Below, piece by piece: positions 57,469 through 64,000 of a DNA stretch of 64,000 bases. The position numbers and the translations under genes were made by a program. Source of the DNA: Phycisphaerae bacterium (GTDB lineage Bacteria; Planctomycetota; Phycisphaerae; Sedimentisphaerales; Anaerobacaceae); contig JAQTMR010000001.1 of assembly GCA_028714255.1 (NCBI GenBank), positions 186,001 to 250,000 of the forward strand, in the 5' to 3' direction. Each line of letters starts with the position of its first letter. The stretch's first letter is position 1. The notes under the pieces are model-generated. The model was not told the DNA's origin and did not search any database. It was given only the letters and a program-made list of their open reading frames with translations.

Positions 57469-60400
57469 TTACTCAAGGCGTTCAATTGCCGCCTTTATTC
57501 GCCCAATAACTACTTCCGACGACTTCTCCGCGGTCGCTAATTCCAATGCCTGTCTATAAGCAGCAATGGCCTCATTTATAGAACCAAGCCCTTCTTTTAT
57601 CATACCTAAATGTTCATACACCTCCGACGGAGCAGAAATTCTGTTCTGCTCGTACTGTTGTAAAGCAGACTGCATAGATTCAGCGGCCTCCGACAATTTA
57701 CCGTTTTTATACAATGCATAAGAATAAGTTTCCATAAAACCCGGGTTATTCGGCACTATCTCACAAGCCTTTTTTGAATATTCAACTGCGTCGTCCAAGC
57801 GCACATCTGCTTCAGCCAACATATACGCAAGATTGTTTAATATCTCTGGTTCATTCGGCATTTTATCCAACAAACTTTCGTATTCAGTAATAGCCTTTTC
57901 AAGATAAGTATTATCGGAAGTCTTGCCATAAGCCAAAGTTAAAATTTCCGCTTTTCTCCCTATGTAATCGGCTCTTTCCGGGCTATTAGGTCCTATTATC
58001 TGCAGGCATTTGTCAATATAATCTACCGCATTGTTGTACTCGCCATTCATTTTTTTCAAATTAAATATAGCCATATTGGCAGCAAGTGAATCAGGGTCGG
58101 TTTTAAGTCTCTCTTCGCAATACTTCAGGGTTTCTTCCGCTCCGAGCAACCGGTACATTCTCTGCAAAATATTGTCTATCAAAACTTCGTCCGAACCGGC
58201 TTTGTCAACAGCCTTTCGAAGATATTGTATAGCTGTTCCCCTATCGCCGAGCTTTAGTTTTACCTCAGCCATCTTGACAAAAGTTATGGAAGCAAAATCA
58301 CCGTCAACATATTTCCCGGCCTCTTCAAAGAGCTTATCAAACTTGCCGCCTGCTATTAGTGTCCCCAGGTATCCATCAATCGCCATTGCACCACTGACAC
58401 TATTTCCCTGAACTTTCTGCAAGGCTTGTTTGTACAATTGTTCTGCTCTGTCAGTTTCGCCCATTGTAACAGCAAATGCCCCGGCTCGATTGTACCAGTC
58501 CACACTATCAGGGAATTTTTTAAGTGTCTCATCATAAAAACTTTTTAACGCTTCTTTTTTCTGAAGCTGCCAGTACAACTGCTCAAGCAACACTCTGGCT
58601 TGCATAGGAGCTTGTGGGTTGTCAATCAGCCCTTCAAGTTCGGTTATAGCATCTTCACCGCGGCCTGCTCGCTGATAAGCCCTTGCCAAAGCAAACCTGG
58701 TAAGCGGATCGGGCAACAGGGACTTGCTTCTTTTAAGATCGATAATTGCCTGACCATAATTTGCCGTCAAAAGATTTATTTGTCCTCTCAGCCGCCAAGC
58801 TGATGCATTATTTTGCTCAGCTTCAAGATATCGATTTGCCAACTCTAACGACTTTTCCAGTTGCCCCTGTTTCATGGACAACCATGCCTCAAGCAGCAGC
58901 GCCTTTTGCTCATCGGGGAACTTTTCCTTAAAGCTTTGCAATTTGTACTCGGCATCTTTGGTAAGTCCAACCTCAAGAAAAACCTGGATTTGAAAAAGAC
59001 GATTTTGCAGGCTGTCTTCAAGTGATAAAAGCTCCTCAGAATATCTCTTTACAGCTTCCGCATCGTTTGTTTTTTCTGCAACAAGCAAAAGGCCTTTGAC
59101 CGAGTTACTATCTTTTTGATCAGCCTGATATAGCTGTTCCAAAACATCCTTTGCGGCCTCAAATTGACCACCCTGGAAATAATGTGTCCAGAGCAACTTT
59201 TGGTCTTGCGATTCCTGCAGCAACTGCCTGGCTTTTTCATCCTGTCCGCTGACTCGAAGGTATTCTGCATAGTTAGTAAGCATCAGTCTGCTATTCGGGT
59301 CTATTTTTCTCGCCTGCTCGAAAGACGAAGCCGCAATAGCAAACAACGCATCCTTACGTTCCGCATTGTCATCGTTAGAAGCGAGTTTCGCCGCCATTCG
59401 GCCAAGCAGTACGGCATTCAGCAGACTTGGGTCGGTTTTCTGCAATCTCTGGCGAATCGCCAATGCCGCCAACGGTTGTACCGCAACCATATATTCAGCG
59501 TAAAAACTACGCAATTGCAAATCATCTGTGTTCAATGCCATCGCCCTGTTTAAAGCATCTCTGGCCTCGACTATCTGCTCAGAGGATATGTTATCGCCGA
59601 GTTTTTCATTACGCAGGTACAGTACAAACGCCAATCCTTTGGCAATATTCTTATCCATCGGGTTCAAAGATGCCGCTTTCTTGGCATCCTCGATAGACGC
59701 GTGCTCATTCCCGAGAACAGCATTGGCATTACTTCTCAACATAAAGGCACGGGAAAAGATAGGCTTTTGCTTCAAACACGCATCAAGTCTTGTCAATGCT
59801 TCGCTGTATTTCTTTCTGGCCAGAGCAAGACGGGCTATAAAAAACTGACCGTCACAATCATCGATATTCCCCTGTCGAGCTGCTTCTGTGATTTGCTTAG
59901 CAAGGTCCCAATTTTCCTTCTCAAGCATTATATCAAAAAGATAGTCCACCGCAAGACGCTGCGAGTCTGTTATGTCTCCGGCCAGAACAAAAGCCGGCTT
60001 CTCATCACCTTTCTGCGAAGCTTCTATTTTAAGGACTTTCTTGAATTCTTCTGCTGCTTCGTTTGGCTCGTTATGCTCCTGATAAAAGACTCCAAGTTTC
60101 ATAGACTTTTCTACCGGGTCAGGAATCCCTGATAAAACCTGCTCTTCTATTTCCTTACGCCCCTGTTGTGAAATCTTCCCGGGCTCGGGCTCGGAAAGAA
60201 TCTGTTTGTAAATTAGAATTGTCGTATTAGCAGGGAAATGCTCCAAAAATCGATTAACCAACTCTTTGGCTTGGTCGCTCTTGCCCTGTGCTATGTACCT
60301 ATCACAAGCAGCAGCAACGGAATCTTCCCCAACAGCATCAGGTTTCACCTGCAACAGTTTTCCTATCAATTTAGCTCTGAGCAAGCTATTGGTTTCCAGT

Positions 60401-62379
60401 TCAGCAATTTGTGGTTTATTAACATCTTGTTTTTCTTCGCCTGCGACGCTGGTAAAAATAACACCCAAATCTTTTTCCATCTCTTTTTGCTCGGCAACTC
60501 TTTGAAGCTGCTCGATTTTAGACTCCACCAGTGCCAGGTTAAGTTCAATCGTATTCGGGTCGTCCGGCTGTCTCTTGGCCAATTCTTCTTCAGCCTCGTT
60601 GAACTGCATTGCGGCAATATAAGCTTTGATACGAAGTATCTGGCTTCTCTGGCTGCTCCAGTATTCGTTCTCAAAAAAGTTCACACCACTTAAGGCCGCG
60701 CTGTAACCCCTTAGTTTCAACGCCATCTCCGCATAATCCAAAAGAGCTTCAGGTTTTATTTCGGCAATACCTGTTCTAAGTGCACTGCTCAGGTATTCCC
60801 TGACTGCACCAAGTTCAGAAGTGTCCTCAAAAATCTTTGCAAGAATGTAAGAAAGATGGGCATACGAATACCGCAAAATAGAAGGCGGAGCATCTTCTAT
60901 GCCGGAGGCTTTAAGTTGCTCGTAAGCCGCGTATAGTTTTTTAACAGCTATGCTTCTATTACCCTTGGCAAGCTCGAGCATCCCCTGCCACTGAACAACA
61001 TGCGGGTCCTCGCCACTGCCAAAAATCTGTTCAATTCCATGCACCATTTGCTCGGCATCAGCCAGCCATTTTTTAGTTTCCTCCTCAGTTCTCACCTCAC
61101 AGGGTTCGAGCACCTGCTCGATATAACAATTTGCAAGAAAGAGATACAACGAGATTCTATTCTTTCTATTTACACCTTCTCTCGGCCCAGGCTTGTCCTG
61201 CGCATCCGGCAATGTAAAGGCATTGTTGGCCAATTCTATTGCCCTATAGACGTCCGGCTTTTGCCCGTGGATAGAAAACCTTTGATAATGCAAATTGGCT
61301 GCATATATTGCGTAATCTACATTTTCCCCGTCTAATTCGACCGCTTTTTCAGACGCATCTACAGCCTTATCAAGGTATTCGCGGCCCAGTCTCGAATAGA
61401 ATCCTCTTAACGCCGAAAACGCCCGGGCATCTGAACCAAACTTCTCCACAAGTGATAGGTATTCGGGCTCGAGTAATTTAATTTGCTCTCTGCCGCTCTC
61501 TTGAGCAAGCACAGATTTCATTGCTAAAAGATTAATATGAGCCTCTACATTAGCGCCCGAAACTTCCACTGCCTGCGATAAAAGTTCCGTGGCCTGTTTT
61601 CTATTTTTATCCCTTCCCTCAACATCACCTTTTGAAGCGAGAATTTCTCCTCTCGTGACGAGCGTTTGCGCCAAATTACGATAGGTTTCAACATTTGTTG
61701 GTTCAAACTCCAGCGCCTTTTCCAAATCACTGGTTGCCTCCGACAGCGAAGAATTGGGGTCGGTCACTGCTCCCTGCCCTGCTATTTCGAGAAAAGCCCT
61801 GCCCCTGCACTGATACAAGTACGAACCCAACCGTCCCGCAACAGTTTCGGTTTTCTGCATTAGAGGATATTCCCACTGGGCGGTATCTTCCATAAGCAGG
61901 TTCGCATCATCTGCGATTTCTATAAACTCTGATACCTGCGACTCGACTTCCTGCCACAGCCAAACCTGATTCACGGCGCTATCAGCCATTAAGTAAACAT
62001 ACTGTAGCCGTCCGAATCGAGCACGGATATTCTTTGGCTCTATCTGGATTACAGTGTTCCAGCACCCAAGCACACTGCGCCACTGGTCGGTTTCCATATA
62101 AATATCCACAAGCTTGAAAAGCATTTCTATCTTGAGCGGATCGGTCTTCGACAGAGCGCGTGCCTTATGATAATTGTGTTCAGCCTTTTTGTACTCATCT
62201 TCTTTTATCTGTGCATCTGTCGCCTCACGAGCAGCCATAAGAGCCACATCACCATCTTTGATAAACTTCTCCGGGTCTCGGCTCAAATATAGAAACAGTA
62301 AAATAGCAGCCAGCACTAAAAATACAAAAGCCAGCGACCCGATAAGTGCGACCTTTTTATTCAATCTTTTTCTTGCCAT
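57469..62379 (-). CDS. Very large TPR-repeat membrane-anchored protein (exosortase/EPS-associated)
   Basis: N-terminal TM (KVALIGSLAFVFLVLAAILLFLYL) and many TPR units over about 1600 residues; start placed at MARKRLNKK. Confidence 0.88.
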   Translation of the reverse strand: MARKRLNKKVALIGSLAFVFLVLAAILLFLYLSRDPEKFIKDGDVALMAAREATDAQIKEDEYKKAEHNYHKARALSKTDPLKIEMLFKLVDIYMETDQWRSVLGCWNTVIQIEPKNIRARFGRLQYVYLMADSAVNQVWLWQEVESQVSEFIEIADDANLLMEDTAQWEYPLMQKTETVAGRLGSYLYQCRGRAFLEIAGQGAVTDPNSSLSEATSDLEKALEFEPTNVETYRNLAQTLVTRGEILASKGDVEGRDKNRKQATELLSQAVEVSGANVEAHINLLAMKSVLAQESGREQIKLLEPEYLSLVEKFGSDARAFSALRGFYSRLGREYLDKAVDASEKAVELDGENVDYAIYAANLHYQRFSIHGQKPDVYRAIELANNAFTLPDAQDKPGPREGVNRKNRISLYLFLANCYIEQVLEPCEVRTEEETKKWLADAEQMVHGIEQIFGSGEDPHVVQWQGMLELAKGNRSIAVKKLYAAYEQLKASGIEDAPPSILRYSYAHLSYILAKIFEDTSELGAVREYLSSALRTGIAEIKPEALLDYAEMALKLRGYSAALSGVNFFENEYWSSQRSQILRIKAYIAAMQFNEAEEELAKRQPDDPNTIELNLALVESKIEQLQRVAEQKEMEKDLGVIFTSVAGEEKQDVNKPQIAELETNSLLRAKLIGKLLQVKPDAVGEDSVAAACDRYIAQGKSDQAKELVNRFLEHFPANTTILIYKQILSEPEPGKISQQGRKEIEEQVLSGIPDPVEKSMKLGVFYQEHNEPNEAAEEFKKVLKIEASQKGDEKPAFVLAGDITDSQRLAVDYLFDIMLEKENWDLAKQITEAARQGNIDDCDGQFFIARLALARKKYSEALTRLDACLKQKPIFSRAFMLRSNANAVLGNEHASIEDAKKAASLNPMDKNIAKGLAFVLYLRNEKLGDNISSEQIVEARDALNRAMALNTDDLQLRSFYAEYMVAVQPLAALAIRQRLQKTDPSLLNAVLLGRMAAKLASNDDNAERKDALFAIAASSFEQARKIDPNSRLMLTNYAEYLRVSGQDEKARQLLQESQDQKLLWTHYFQGGQFEAAKDVLEQLYQADQKDSNSVKGLLLVAEKTNDAEAVKRYSEELLSLEDSLQNRLFQIQVFLEVGLTKDAEYKLQSFKEKFPDEQKALLLEAWLSMKQGQLEKSLELANRYLEAEQNNASAWRLRGQINLLTANYGQAIIDLKRSKSLLPDPLTRFALARAYQRAGRGEDAITELEGLIDNPQAPMQARVLLEQLYWQLQKKEALKSFYDETLKKFPDSVDWYNRAGAFAVTMGETDRAEQLYKQALQKVQGNSVSGAMAIDGYLGTLIAGGKFDKLFEEAGKYVDGDFASITFVKMAEVKLKLGDRGTAIQYLRKAVDKAGSDEVLIDNILQRMYRLLGAEETLKYCEERLKTDPDSLAANMAIFNLKKMNGEYNNAVDYIDKCLQIIGPNSPERADYIGRKAEILTLAYGKTSDNTYLEKAITEYESLLDKMPNEPEILNNLAYMLAEADVRLDDAVEYSKKACEIVPNNPGFMETYSYALYKNGKLSEAAESMQSALQQYEQNRISAPSEVYEHLGMIKEGLGSINEAIAAYRQALELATAEKSSEVVIGRIKAAIERLE

Positions 62380-62470
62380 GAATTTCTCCTTTCTTTCATG
62401 AAAAGCTGCAAACACAGTCGATTACGTTGATTAGTGAATTGGTTGACTAAAAAAACGGCCTGTTAATTCA

Positions 62471-63259
62471 CTAATTCTCCGTGTTTCCTGCAGCTCCTTC
62501 CTTTTTCCAAATGGGCCAATGCTCCTTTTCCAAAATCGGCAAGATTATGTCTAAGAGCTTTTGGCTCGCCGTTATTGCCTCTTCTTTGTCGGGGTAAGTA
62601 TTCTCGCTACGTTTTCCTGCACTAAACCCCGTATTAAAAAACTTCCACTCAACTTTACAAAAATACGAATGCTTGCCTCGGATGTTCTTGTTAAGAATGA
62701 GTCTGGCATCTCCTCTGTTGTCAGCATAAATATTGTTAACACTAAAGAAGTACAAAATCGAAAATTTTTTGCTCTTCTGCCAGTAATTAGAATCCGTACC
62801 GGTAAAAACAAGGTATCTCGCCGGAATTTTGTGTGACCGGACTTCAAGTGATACGCTCTCAGATGCCAGTTTTTGAAACCCGCTGCCCATATAGCATTCT
62901 TCCGGCACATGCGGCACTTTATCCGGAAGCTCATAATAAGTGATAAATAAAGAACAATAACGAACAGGGCTGTCAGACGGCACATCAAGGTCCTCAAGTA
63001 CCCATTGAATATAATCCTCTGTACCAAGACTGTCAATAACCTCTCCGCTTTTGATTTTTTCTTTTGATATTACTTTGTAAGAAGGCAGACCTTTCTCGTC
63101 CAAAAGGTCCAAAGATTTTTTTAATGGCCAGGGTTCTTTCTTTAAGTATATACCCAAACTTTTTACCGCGACCGACATACCGCCGCCGGCCACCGCAAGT
63201 ATTGCAGCACATATCAAAAAGGCCGGCTGCATATAGGATTTAATGGATGCGTTACTCAT
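62471..63259 (-). CDS. Exosortase-associated EpsI-like (DUF3485) protein
   Basis: TM N-terminus, SLFITYYELPDKVPHVPEECYMGSGFQ; adjacent to exosortase. Confidence 0.8.
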   Translation of the reverse strand: MSNASIKSYMQPAFLICAAILAVAGGGMSVAVKSLGIYLKKEPWPLKKSLDLLDEKGLPSYKVISKEKIKSGEVIDSLGTEDYIQWVLEDLDVPSDSPVRYCSLFITYYELPDKVPHVPEECYMGSGFQKLASESVSLEVRSHKIPARYLVFTGTDSNYWQKSKKFSILYFFSVNNIYADNRGDARLILNKNIRGKHSYFCKVEWKFFNTGFSAGKRSENTYPDKEEAITASQKLLDIILPILEKEHWPIWKKEGAAGNTEN

Positions 63260-63298
63260 TATTCCTGTCTGCTCTCAATTAACTACTGCAACTATCCG

Positions 63299-64000
63299 CT
63301 ATTTTTGACGACGAATTACAACATCCTCAGTAATACTCTCGTCCTGTTCAACAAACAAACTTGACATAAACCACGCAAGAAGACCATATAAACCAAAAGC
63401 CAACGGCAACATCGCCAAACCAAGCATGTCATGATAAATACCTTGCGCGTATTTGGGATTTACCATAATATAAATAAATCCGGTAGTAGTAACCCGAACG
63501 ATATTACAAAATATAGCTATCGGTATGGTGCTGGCTAACAAAACTATTCGCTGCCACACGGGTCTGTAGTGCAGATATGCCATGGCAACACCCAATGCCA
63601 AAAAGGCCATAAGTAATCGCATCCCGCTGCAAGCCTCGGCCACATTAAGCGGTGGGTCAAGTTTCTGGCCCAAATACTCTCCGGATATAACTACACCGTT
63701 AACCTCGGCTCTCATACCACTAACTATATTCAGCAAAAAAGCCGTGACCTGTGCGGCCAGCCTTTGCATCGGCATAGTCAAACTAAAATAATATCTTGTC
63801 GGCAATGGAACGGCAAAGACCAAATACGTAATCGGAAGCCATGTATATTTAATCAAACCCCAACCGCCCAAAAACAATACAATCGCACCAAGAATTGCTA
63901 TCATGGAAGTGGGACGAAAATATCCGTACCCAGATGGGCTGACTACATTAAAGAAATAAAACAAAATCCCCAAAATCATAAAAAGCAAGCCGAGGTAATT
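63299..64000 (-). CDS. Exosortase (5' end beyond window)
   Basis: AEACSGMRLLMAFLALGVAM (Cys), NIVRVTTTGFIY (Arg), YHDMLGLAMLP (His); reading frame is open to the window edge (NYLGLLFM...). Confidence 0.93.
   Translation of the reverse strand, partial: NYLGLLFMILGILFYFFNVVSPSGYGYFRPTSMIAILGAIVLFLGGWGLIKYTWLPITYLVFAVPLPTRYYFSLTMPMQRLAAQVTAFLLNIVSGMRAEVNGVVISGEYLGQKLDPPLNVAEACSGMRLLMAFLALGVAMAYLHYRPVWQRIVLLASTIPIAIFCNIVRVTTTGFIYIMVNPKYAQGIYHDMLGLAMLPLAFGLYGLLAWFMSSLFVEQDESITEDVVIRRQK

Overview
The window is a gene-dense bacterial chromosomal segment. Gene content (PEP-CTERM/exosortase, split-cysteine DksA-like protein, GumC-type kinase, many zinc-ribbon and TPR proteins) is compatible with a Planctomycetota/Phycisphaerae-like genome, but that assignment is inference. 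Most of it is housekeeping: carB (5' truncated by the window), mutL plus a FecCD/BtuCDF-type importer, gpmI, lspA, an ABC-F ATPase, valS, rho, coaE, queF/queC/queE, tRNA-Leu(GAG), dapF, a FliA/WhiG-type sigma factor, cimA, an EIIA(PtsN)-like protein, alpha-glucan phosphorylase and pheT. The right end (54-64 kb) is an exopolysaccharide/exosortase locus: epimerase, GumC/BY-kinase, a 1.6-kaa TPR protein, EpsI-like protein and exosortase (truncated by the window). The parts most worth a second look are: (i) two different REP-associated tyrosine transposases (RAYTs), each with its own palindromic repeat family, one carrying palindromes inside its own reading frame, plus other dispersed palindromes; (ii) a 42-bp perfect palindrome made of two abutting CAAAATGTA-N3-TACATTTTG sites between a MerR-family gene and a divergent GGDEF gene, beside an orphan FlgB-like gene and a FliA/WhiG-type sigma gene; (iii) a strongly base-paired, terminator-ended candidate ncRNA (about 200 nt) upstream of the glucan phosphorylase gene; (iv) an expanded insertion in ValRS. 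No CRISPR array, prophage or rRNA was seen.
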